This document shows, piece by piece, positions 1 through 10,600 of a DNA stretch of 64,000 nucleotides. The notes below the pieces were generated by a model. That model was not told the origin of the DNA, searched no databases, and worked only from the letters and a program-made list of their open reading frames with translations. The stretch's first letter is position 1, and each line of letters opens with the position of its first letter. The position numbers were made by a program, and so were the translations under genes. The DNA lies in assembly GCF_029227915.1 (NCBI RefSeq), contig NC_079876.1, forward strand, positions 3,288,001 to 3,352,000. The letters run 5' to 3'. The DNA comes from Hydractinia symbiolongicarpus (lineage: Eukaryota; Cnidaria; Hydrozoa; Anthoathecata; Hydractiniidae).

Positions 1-76
1 CCGGTGAGTAAACTCATTTCCAAAACGATTTTTTAAATTATCTTTTCACCACTAAAACGCATGAGACTTGTAGTTT

Positions 77-98
77 TCAAAAATGTTTTCATTTTTGA
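77..98. other. Dyad symmetry carried by most monomers (first full copy)
   Basis: TCAAAAATG and CATTTTTGA are perfect 9-bp inverted arms around a TTTT spacer. The element lies just after the landmark of nearly every monomer. Units with 'tttaaaaatg' keep only 7 bp of arm, and those with 'aaaatattttc' break it further. The AT-rich arms could extrude as a small hairpin or cruciform. Its presence follows from the sequence; any role is inference. Confidence 0.85.
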
Positions 99-465
99 TG
101 AGACGCTGAATAAAAGAAGTTTAATCGCCGGCAAACGAAAACCCGCCATTTCCCGTAAACCCCGGACTCGACCGGTATAGTCAAAAGTATACAAAGAAAG
201 TACCCAGGGAGTAAACTCATTTCCCGAACGATTTTTTATATTATTTTTTTACCACTAAACGCATGAGACTTGTAGTTTTCAAAAATATTTTCATATTTGA
301 TGGGACGCTGAATAAAAGAAGTTTAATCGCCGGCAAACGAAAATCCGCGATTTCCTGTAAATCCCGGACTCGGCCCGTATAATCAAAAGTATACAAAGAA
401 AGTACCCAGGGAGTAAACTCATTTCCCGAACGATTTTTTAAATTATTTTTTCACCACTAAAACGC

Positions 466-668
466 ATGAGACTTGTAGTTTTCAAAAATGTTTTCATTTT
501 TGATGAGACGCTTAATGAAAGAGGTTTAATCTCCGGCAAACGAAATCCCGCGTTTTCCCGTAAATCCCGGACTCGGCCCGTATATTTAAAAGTATACAAA
601 GAAAGTACCCAAGGTGTAAACTCATTTCCCGAACTATTTTTTAAATTATTATTTCACCACTAAAGCCC
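466..668 (+). repeat. Representative 203-bp monomer
   Basis: This unit runs from one 'atgag' landmark to the base before the next and shows the usual length. Across the window the length varies mainly through T/A run lengths near the unit end (202, 203 or 204 bp) and through small deletions. Diagnostic variable sites used here to track copies include: atgag/ataag/ttgag/acgag at the start; 'ttcaaaaatg', 'ttcagaaatg', 'ttctgaaatg' or 'ttcttaaatg' before the dyad; 'gctgaataaaag' or 'gcttaatgaaag'; 'cgccggc', 'cgccagc', 'cgcgggc' or 'cgcaggc'; 'actcggcccg', 'gcttggcccg' or 'actcgaccgg'; and 'cagggag', 'ctgtgag', 'cagggtg' or 'cacggtg'. Confidence 0.95.
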
Positions 669-1277
669 ATGAGACTTGTAGTTTTTAAAAATGTTTCCAT
701 TTTTGATGAGACGCTGAATAAAAGAAGTTTAATCGCCGGCAAACGAAAACCCGCGACTTCCCGTAAATCCCGGACTCGGCCCGTATAGTCAAAAGTATAC
801 AAAGAAAGTACCCAGGGAGTAAACTCATTTCCCGAACGATTTTTTAAATTATATTTTCACCACTAAAACGCATGAGACTTGTAGTTTTCAAAAATGTTTT
901 CATTTTTGATGAGACGCTGAATGAAAGAAGTTTAATCGCCGGCAAACGAAAACCCGCCATTTCCCGTAAACCCCGGACTCGGCCCGCATAGTCAAAAGTA
1001 TACAAAGAAAGTACCCAGGGAGTAAACTCATTTCCCGAACGATTTTTTAAATTATTTTTTCACCACTAAAACGCATGAGACTTGTAGTTTTTAAAAATGA
1101 TTTCATTTTTGATGAGACGCTGAATAAAAGAAGTTTAATCGCCGGCAAACGAAAAGCCGCAATTTCCCGTAAATCCCGGACTCGGCCCGTATAGTCAAAA
1201 GTATACAAAGAAAGTACCCAGGTTGTAAACTCATTTCCCGAACGATTTTTTAAATTATTATTTCACCACTATAGCCC

Positions 1278-2899
1278 ATGAGACTTGTAGTTTTTAAGAA
1301 TGTTTTCATTTTTGATAAGACGCTGAATAAAAGAAGTTTAAACGCCGGCAAACGAAAACCCGCGACTTCCCGTAAATCCCGGACTCGGCCCGTATAGTGA
1401 AAAGTATACAAAGAAAGTACCCAGGGAGTAAACTCATTTCCCAAACGATTATTTAAAATATTATTTCACCACTAAAACGCATGAGACTTGTAGTTTTCAG
1501 AAATGTTTTCATTTTTGATGAGACGCTTAATGAAAGTGGTTTAATCGCCAGCAAACGAAAACCCGCGATTTCCCGTAAATCCCGGGTTTGGCCCGTATAG
1601 TCGAATGTATACAAAGAAAGTACCCTGTAAGTAAACTCATTTCCAAAACGATTTTTTAAATTATCTTTTCACCACTAAAACGCATGAGACTTGTAGTTTT
1701 CAAAAATGTTTTCATTTTTGATGAGACGCTGAATAAAAGAAGTTTAATCGCCGGCAAACGAAAACCCGCCATTTCCCGTAAACCCCGGACTCGACCGGTA
1801 TAGTCAAAAGTATACAAAGAAAGTACCCAGGGAGTAAACTCATTTCCCGAACGATTTTTTATATTATTTTTTTACCACTAAACGCATGAGACTTGTAGTT
1901 TTCAAAAATATTTTCATTTTTGATGAGACGCTGAATGAAAGAAGTTTAATCGCCGGCAAACGAAAACCCGCCATTTCCCGTAAACCCTGGAGTTGGCCCG
2001 TATAATCAAAAGTATACAAAGAAAGTACCCAGGGAGTAAACTCATTTCCCTAACGATTTTGTAAATTATTTTTTCACCACTAAAACGCATGACACTTGTA
2101 GTTTTTAAAAATGTTTTCATTTTTGATAAGACGCTGAATAAAAGACGTTTAAACGCCGGCAAACGAAAACCCGCGACTTCCTGTAAATCCCGGACTCGGC
2201 CCGTATAGTCGAAAGTATACAAAGAAAGTACCCAGGGAGTAAACTCATTTCCCAAACGATTATTTAAAATATTATTTCACCACTAAAACGCATGAGACTT
2301 GTAGTTTTCAGAAATGTTTTCATTTTTGATGAGACGCTTAATGAAAGTGGTTTAATCGCCAGCAAACGAAAACCCGCGATTTCCCGTAAATCCCGGGCTT
2401 GGCCCGTATAGTCGAATGTATACAAAGAAAGTACCCTGTGAGTAAACTCATTTCCAAAACGATTTTTTAAATTATCTTTTCACCACTAAAACGCATGAGA
2501 CTTGTAGTTTTCAAAAATGTTTTCATTTTTGATGAGACGCTGAATAAAAGAAGTTTAATCGCCGGCAAACGAAAACCCGCCATTTCCCGTAAACCCCGGA
2601 CTCGACCGGTATAGTCAAAAGTATACAAAGAAAGTACCCAGGGAGTAAACTCATTTCCCGAACGATTTTTTATATTATTTTTTTACCACTAAACGCATGA
2701 GACTTGTAGTTTTCAAAAATATTTTCATATTTGATGGGACGCTGAATAAAAGAAGTTTAATCGCCGGCAAACGAAAATCCGCGATTTCCCGTAAATCCGG
2801 GGCTTGACCCGTATAGTCTAATGTATACAAAGAAAGTACCCAGGGAGGAAACTCATTTCCCGAACGATTTTTTAAATTTTTTTTTCACCACTAAAACGC
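1278..2899 (+). repeat. 4-mer higher-order repeat, 811 bp, two copies
   Basis: Landmarks 1278, 1481, 1684, 1886 pair with 2089, 2292, 2495, 2697 at an offset of 811 bp. Paired markers are 'gataagacg', 'ttcagaaatg' with 'cgccagc', and 'actcgaccgg'. The fourth pair differs: 1886 has 'catttttgatgag' where 2697 has 'catatttgatggg', so the copies are mosaic and not clean duplicates. The second copy lies inside the 5,676-bp block. Confidence 0.75.
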
Positions 2900-4445
2900 A
2901 TGAGACTTGTAGTTTTCAAAAATGTTTTCATTTTTGATGAGACGCTTAATGAAAGAAGTTTAATCGCCGGAAAACGAAAACCTGCGATTTCCCGTAAATC
3001 CCGGGCTTGGCCCGTATAGTCGAATGTATACAAAGAAAGTACCATGTGAGTAAACTCGTTTCCAGAACGATTTTTTAAATTATTTTTTCACCACTAAAAT
3101 GCATAAGACTTGTAGTTTTTAAAAATGTTTTCATTTTTGATGAAACGCTGAATAAAAGAAGTTTAATCGCCGGCAAACGAAAACCCGCGATTTCCCGTAA
3201 ATCCAGGCTTGGCCCGTATAGTCGAATGTATACAAAGAAATTACCCAGGGAGTAAACTCATTTCCCGAACGATTTTTTAAATTTTTTTTTCACCACTAAA
3301 ACGCATGAGACTTGTAGTTTTCAAAAATATTTTCATTTTTGATGAGACGCTGAATAAAAGCAGTTTAATCGCCGGTAAACGAAAACCCGCCATTTCCCGT
3401 AAACCCCGGACTCGGCCCGTATAGTCAAAAGTATACAAAGAAATTACCCAGGGAGTAAACTCATTTTCCGAACGATTTTTTAAATTCTTTTCTCACCACT
3501 ACAACGCATGAGACTTGTAGTTTTTAAAAATGTTTTCATTTTTGATGAGACGCTGAATAAAAGAAGTTTAATCGCCGGCAAACGAAAACCCGCCATTTCC
3601 CGTAAACCCCGGACTCGGACCGTATAGTCAAAAGTATACAAAGAAAGTACCCAGGGAGTAAACTCATTTTCCGAACGATTTTTTAAATTATTTTTTCACC
3701 ACTACAACGCATGAGACTTGTAGTTTTCAAATCTGTTTTCATTTTTGATGAGACGCTTAATGAAAGAGGTTTAATCGCCGGCAAACAAAATCCCGCGATT
3801 TCCCGTAAATCCCGGGCTTGGCCCGTATAGTCGAATGTATACAAAGAAAGTACCCAGGGAGTAAACTCATTTCCCGAACGATTTTTTAATTTTTTTTTCA
3901 CCACTAAAACGCATGAGACTTGTAGTTTTCAAAAATGTTTTCATTTTTGATGAGACGGTTAATGAAAGAGGTTTAATCGCCGGCAATCAAAAACCCGCGA
4001 TTTCCCGTAAATCCCGGGCTTGGCCCGTATAGTCGAATGTATACAAAGAAAGTACCCAGGGAGTAAACTCATTTCCCGAACGATTTTTTAAATTATTTTT
4101 TCACCACTAAAACGCATGAGACTTGTAGTTTTCAGAAATGTTTTCATTTTTGATGAGACGCTTAATGAAAGTGGTTTAATCGCCAGCAAGCGAAAACCCG
4201 CGATTTCCCGTAAATCCCGGGCTTGGCCCGTATAGTCGAATGTATACAAAGAAAGTACCCTGTGAGTAAACTCATTTCCAAAGCGATTTTTTAAATTATC
4301 TTTTCACCACTAAAACGCATGAAACTTGTAGTTTTCAAAAATGTTTTCATTTTTGATGAGACGCTAAATAAAAGAAGTTTAATCGCCGGCAAACGAAAAC
4401 CCGCCATTTCCCGTAAACCCCGGACTCGACCGGTATAGTCAAAAG

Positions 4446-5864
4446 TATACAAAGAAAGTACCCAGGGAGTAAACTCATTTCCCGAACGATTTTTTATATT
4501 TTTTTTTTTACCACTAAACGCATGAGACTTGTAGTTTTCAAAAATATTTTCATATTTGATTGGACGCTGAATAAAAGAAGTTTAATCGCCGGCAAACGAA
4601 AATCCGCGATTTCCCGTAAATCCCGGGCTTGGCCCGTATAGTCGAATGTATACAAAGAAAGTACCCTGTGAGTAAATTCATTTCCAAAGCGATTTTTTAA
4701 ATTATCTTTTCACCACTAAAACGCATGAAACTTGTAGTTTTCAAAAATGTTTTCATTTTTGATGAGACGCTAAATAAAAGAAGTTTAATCGCCGGCAAAC
4801 GAAAACCCGCCATTTCCCGTAAACCCCGGTCTCGACCGGTATAGTCAAAAGTATACAAAGAAAGTACCCAGGGAGTAAACTCATTTCCCGAACGATTTTT
4901 TATATTTTTTTTTTACCACTAAACGCATGAGACTTGTAGTTTTTAAAAATATTTTCATTTTTGATGAGACGCTTAATGAAAGAGGTTTAATCGCCGGAAA
5001 ACGAAAACCCGCGATTTCCCGTAAATCCCAGGCTTGGCCCGTATAGTCGAATGTATACAAAGAAAGTACCATGTGAGTAAACTCGTTTCCAGAACGATTT
5101 TTTCAATTATTTTTTCACCACTTAAATGCATAAGACTTGTAGTTTTTAAAAATGTTTTCATTTTTGATGAAACGCTGAATAAAAGAAGTTTAATCGCCGG
5201 CAAACGAAAACCCGCGATTTCCCGTAAATCCCGGCGTGGCCCGTATAATCAAAAGTATACAAAGAAAGTACCCAGGGAGTAAACTCATTTCCCGAACGAT
5301 TTTTTAAATTATTTTTTCACCACTAAAACGGACGAGACTTGTAGTTTTCAAAAATGTTTTCATTTTTGATGAGACGCAGAATAAAAGCAGTTTAATCGCC
5401 GGTAAACGAAAACCCGCGATTTCCCGTAAACCCCGGACTCGGCCCGTATAGTCAAAAGTATACAAAGAAATTACCCAGGGAGTAAACTCATTTTCCGAAC
5501 GATTTTTTAAATTATTTTCTCACCACTACAACGCATGAGACTTGTAGTTTTTAAAAATGTTTTCATTTTTGATGAGACGCTGAATAAAAGAAGTTTAATC
5601 GCCGGCAAACGAAAACCCGCCATTTCCCGTAAACCCCGGACTCGGCCCGTATAGTCAAAAGTATACAAAGAAAGTACCCGGGGAGTAAACTCATTTTCCG
5701 AACGATTTTTTGAATTATTTTTTCACCACTACAACGCATGAGACTTGTAGTTTTCAAAACTGTTTTCATTTTTGATGAGACGGTTAATGAAAGAAGTTTA
5801 ATCGCCGGCAATCGAAAACCCGCGATTTCCCGTAAATCCCGGGCTTGGCCCGTATAGTCGAATG
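4446..5864 (+). repeat. 7-mer higher-order repeat, 1,419 bp, first copy in block A
   Basis: Seven monomers have landmarks 4522, 4725, 4927, 5130, 5332, 5535 and 5738. Marker variants in order are 'catatttgattgg', 'gaaac' with 'gtaaattcat', a 10-T run, 'cttaaatgcataag', 'aaacggacgag', a 'ttattttctc' unit, and 'acggttaatg' with 'ggcaatcg'. The same seven follow at +1,419 with no difference that I saw. Confidence 0.9.
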
Positions 5865-7283
5865 TATACAAAGAAAGTACCCAGGGAGTAAACTCATTTC
5901 CCGAACGATTTTTTATATTTTTTTTTTTACCACTAAACGCATGAGACTTGTAGTTTTCAAAAATATTTTCATATTTGATTGGACGCTGAATAAAAGAAGT
6001 TTAATCGCCGGCAAACGAAAATCCGCGATTTCCCGTAAATCCCGGGCTTGGCCCGTATAGTCGAATGTATACAAAGAAAGTACCCTGTGAGTAAATTCAT
6101 TTCCAAAGCGATTTTTTAAATTATCTTTTCACCACTAAAACGCATGAAACTTGTAGTTTTCAAAAATGTTTTCATTTTTGATGAGACGCTAAATAAAAGA
6201 AGTTTAATCGCCGGCAAACGAAAACCCGCCATTTCCCGTAAACCCCGGTCTCGACCGGTATAGTCAAAAGTATACAAAGAAAGTACCCAGGGAGTAAACT
6301 CATTTCCCGAACGATTTTTTATATTTTTTTTTTACCACTAAACGCATGAGACTTGTAGTTTTTAAAAATATTTTCATTTTTGATGAGACGCTTAATGAAA
6401 GAGGTTTAATCGCCGGAAAACGAAAACCCGCGATTTCCCGTAAATCCCAGGCTTGGCCCGTATAGTCGAATGTATACAAAGAAAGTACCATGTGAGTAAA
6501 CTCGTTTCCAGAACGATTTTTTCAATTATTTTTTCACCACTTAAATGCATAAGACTTGTAGTTTTTAAAAATGTTTTCATTTTTGATGAAACGCTGAATA
6601 AAAGAAGTTTAATCGCCGGCAAACGAAAACCCGCGATTTCCCGTAAATCCCGGCGTGGCCCGTATAATCAAAAGTATACAAAGAAAGTACCCAGGGAGTA
6701 AACTCATTTCCCGAACGATTTTTTAAATTATTTTTTCACCACTAAAACGGACGAGACTTGTAGTTTTCAAAAATGTTTTCATTTTTGATGAGACGCAGAA
6801 TAAAAGCAGTTTAATCGCCGGTAAACGAAAACCCGCGATTTCCCGTAAACCCCGGACTCGGCCCGTATAGTCAAAAGTATACAAAGAAATTACCCAGGGA
6901 GTAAACTCATTTTCCGAACGATTTTTTAAATTATTTTCTCACCACTACAACGCATGAGACTTGTAGTTTTTAAAAATGTTTTCATTTTTGATGAGACGCT
7001 GAATAAAAGAAGTTTAATCGCCGGCAAACGAAAACCCGCCATTTCCCGTAAACCCCGGACTCGGCCCGTATAGTCAAAAGTATACAAAGAAAGTACCCGG
7101 GGAGTAAACTCATTTTCCGAACGATTTTTTGAATTATTTTTTCACCACTACAACGCATGAGACTTGTAGTTTTCAAAACTGTTTTCATTTTTGATGAGAC
7201 GGTTAATGAAAGAAGTTTAATCGCCGGCAATCGAAAACCCGCGATTTCCCGTAAATCCCGGGCTTGGCCCGTATAGTCGAATG
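5865..7283 (+). repeat. 7-mer higher-order repeat, 1,419 bp, second copy in block A
   Basis: This is the tandem partner of the preceding copy, with landmarks 5941 to 7157. After it the sequence changes from 'gtacccaggg' to 'gtaccctgtg' near 7300, placing the exchange point in or just before 'tatacaaagaaagtaccc'. That stretch is present in most monomers and offers a ready homology for exchange. Confidence 0.9.
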
Positions 7284-7675
7284 TATACAAAGAAAGTACC
7301 CTGTGAGTAAACTCATTTCCCGAACGATTTTTTAAATTATTTTTTCACCACTAAAACGCATGAGACTTGTAGTTTTCAGAAATGTTTTCATTTTTGATGA
7401 GACGCTTAATGAAAGTGGTTTAATCGCCAGCAAACGAAAACCCGCGATTTCCCGTAAATCCCGGGCTTGGCCCGTATAGTCGAATGTATACAAAGAAAGT
7501 ACCCTGTGAGTAAACTCATTTCCAAAACGATTTTTTAAATTATCTTTTCACCACTAAAACGCATGAAACTTGTAGTTTTCAAAAATGTTTTCATTTTTGA
7601 TGAGACGCTGAATAAAAGAAGTTTAATAGCCGGCAAACGAAAACCCGCGATTTCCCGTAAATCCCGGCGTGGCCC

Positions 7676-10600
7676 GTATAATCAAAAGTATACAAAGAAA
7701 GTACCCAGGGAGTAAACTCATTTCCCTAACGATTTTGTAAATTATTTTTTCACCACTAAAACGCATGACACTTGTAGTTTTTAAAAATGTTTTCATTTTT
7801 GATAAGACGCTGAATAAAAGAAGTTTAAACGCCGGCAAACGAAAACCCGCGACTTCCTGTAAATCCCGGACTCGGCCCGTATAGTCGAAAGTATACAAAG
7901 AAAGTACCCAGGGAGTAAACTCATTTCCCAAACGATTATTTAAAATATTATTTCACCACTAAAACGCATGAGACTTGTAGTTTTCAGAAATGTTTTCATT
8001 TTTGATGAGACGCTTAATGAAAGTGGTTTAATCGCCAGCAAACGAAAACCCGCGATTTCCCGTAAATCCCGGGCTTGGCCCGTATAGTCGAATGTATACA
8101 AAGAAAGTACCCTGTGAGTAAACTCATTTCCAAAACGATTTTTTAAATTATCTTTTCACCACTAAAACGCATGAGACTTGTAGTTTTCAAAAATGTTTTC
8201 ATTTTTGATGAGACGCTGAATAAAAGAAGTTTAATCGCCGGCAAACGAAAACCCGCCATTTCCCGTAAACCCCGGACTCGACCGGTATAGTCAAAAGTAT
8301 ACAAAGAAAGTACCCAGGGAGTAAACTCATTTCCCGAACGATTTTTTATATTATTTTTTTACCACTAAACGCATGAGACTTGTAGTTTTCAAAAATATTT
8401 TCATATTTGATGGGACGCTGAATAAAAGAAGTTTAATCGCCGGCAAACGAAAATCCGCGATTTCCCGTAAATCCGGGGCTTGACCCGTATAGTCTAATGT
8501 ATACAAAGAAAGTACCCAGGGAGGAAACTCATTTCCCGAACGATTTTTTAAATTTTTTTTTCACCACTAAAACGCATGAGACTTGTAGTTTTCAAAAATG
8601 TTTTCATTTTTGATGAGACGCTTAATGAAAGAAGTTTAATCGCCGGAAAACGAAAACCTGCGATTTCCCGTAAATCCCGGGCTTGGCCCGTATAGTCGAA
8701 TGTATACAAAGAAAGTACCATGTGAGTAAACTCGTTTCCAGAACGATTTTTTAAATTATTTTTTCACCACTAAAATGCATAAGACTTGTAGTTTTTAAAA
8801 ATGTTTTCATTTTTGATGAAACGCTGAATAAAAGAAGTTTAATCGCCGGCAAACGAAAACCCGCGATTTCCCGTAAATCCAGGCTTGGCCCGTATAGTCG
8901 AATGTATACAAAGAAATTACCCAGGGAGTAAACTCATTTCCCGAACGATTTTTTAAATTTTTTTTTCACCACTAAAACGCATGAGACTTGTAGTTTTCAA
9001 AAATATTTTCATTTTTGATGAGACGCTGAATAAAAGCAGTTTAATCGCCGGTAAACGAAAACCCGCCATTTCCCGTAAACCCCGGACTCGGCCCGTATAG
9101 TCAAAAGTATACAAAGAAATTACCCAGGGAGTAAACTCATTTTCCGAACGATTTTTTAAATTCTTTTCTCACCACTACAACGCATGAGACTTGTAGTTTT
9201 TAAAAATGTTTTCATTTTTGATGAGACGCTGAATAAAAGAAGTTTAATCGCCGGCAAACGAAAACCCGCCATTTCCCGTAAACCCCGGACTCGGACCGTA
9301 TAGTCAAAAGTATACAAAGAAAGTACCCAGGGAGTAAACTCATTTTCCGAACGATTTTTTAAATTATTTTTTCACCACTACAACGCATGAGACTTGTAGT
9401 TTTCAAATCTGTTTTCATTTTTGATGAGACGCTTAATGAAAGAGGTTTAATCGCCGGCAAACAAAATCCCGCGATTTCCCGTAAATCCCGGGCTTGGCCC
9501 GTATAGTCGAATGTATACAAAGAAAGTACCCAGGGAGTAAACTCATTTCCCGAACGATTTTTTAATTTTTTTTTCACCACTAAAACGCATGAGACTTGTA
9601 GTTTTCAAAAATGTTTTCATTTTTGATGAGACGGTTAATGAAAGAGGTTTAATCGCCGGCAATCAAAAACCCGCGATTTCCCGTAAATCCCGGGCTTGGC
9701 CCGTATAGTCGAATGTATACAAAGAAAGTACCCAGGGAGTAAACTCATTTCCCGAACGATTTTTTAAATTATTTTTTCACCACTAAAACGCATGAGACTT
9801 GTAGTTTTCAGAAATGTTTTCATTTTTGATGAGACGCTTAATGAAAGTGGTTTAATCGCCAGCAAGCGAAAACCCGCGATTTCCCGTAAATCCCGGGCTT
9901 GGCCCGTATAGTCGAATGTATACAAAGAAAGTACCCTGTGAGTAAACTCATTTCCAAAGCGATTTTTTAAATTATCTTTTCACCACTAAAACGCATGAAA
10001 CTTGTAGTTTTCAAAAATGTTTTCATTTTTGATGAGACGCTAAATAAAAGAAGTTTAATCGCCGGCAAACGAAAACCCGCCATTTCCCGTAAACCCCGGA
10101 CTCGACCGGTATAGTCAAAAGTATACAAAGAAAGTACCCAGGGAGTAAACTCATTTCCCGAACGATTTTTTATATTTTTTTTTTTACCACTAAACGCATG
10201 AGACTTGTAGTTTTCAAAAATATTTTCATATTTGATTGGACGCTGAATAAAAGAAGTTTAATCGCCGGCAAACGAAAATCCGCGATTTCCCGTAAATCCC
10301 GGGCTTGGCCCGTATAGTCGAATGTATACAAAGAAAGTACCCTGTGAGTAAATTCATTTCCAAAGCGATTTTTTAAATTATCTTTTCACCACTAAAACGC
10401 ATGAAACTTGTAGTTTTCAAAAATGTTTTCATTTTTGATGAGACGCTAAATAAAAGAAGTTTAATCGCCGGCAAACGAAAACCCGCCATTTCCCGTAAAC
10501 CCCGGTCTCGACCGGTATAGTCAAAAGTATACAAAGAAAGTACCCAGGGAGTAAACTCATTTCCCGAACGATTTTTTATATTTTTTTTTTACCACTAAAC

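Larger units (their letters stand above)
1..1277 (+). repeat. Ordinary monomers at the left edge
   Basis: About six units with landmarks 61, 263, 466, 669, 872 and 1075 show no clear higher-order period. The first ~390 bp match the pair of monomers near 2432-2830: the same 'actcgaccgg' unit followed by a 'catatttgatggg' unit. A copy of that pair therefore begins left of the window. No gene or other element is visible. Confidence 0.85.
2000..7675 (+). repeat. 28-monomer block, copy A (5,676 bp)
   Basis: The block begins near 'ggcccgtataatcaaaag' at about 2000. Every marker I checked recurs 5,676 bp downstream: 'ccctaacg' at 2048 and 7724, 'aaattcttttctc' near 3484 and 9160, 'agcaagcg' near 4192 and 9868, and T-run lengths of 11 and 10 near 4500 and 4907. 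The only difference noticed was c at 2146 versus a at 7822. It contains the doubled 7-mer at 4446-7283. Boundaries are uncertain by tens of bases. Confidence 0.9.

Noticed and set aside
466-668. The 203-bp monomer as an ancient dimer of ~101-bp halves, suggested by the 102-bp truncated unit
   Set aside because: The two halves share only short motifs such as 'atttcccg' and 'aaagaa' at inconsistent spacing. The 102-bp length follows from one deletion breakpoint.
2396-2424. CENP-B box lookalike: 'cccgtatagtcgaa' in the 'gcttggcccg' monomers
   Set aside because: In reverse complement the box needs CCCG, two bases, T, four bases, then CGAA. Here only three bases lie between T and CGAA, so the spacing is one short. 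The other monomer class reads 'tcaaaag' and lacks CGAA altogether.
4495-4512. Long T runs (10-11 T) as terminators or retroposon tails
   Set aside because: They occur at the normal T-rich position of the monomer and vary in length between units. No upstream gene or target-site duplication exists.
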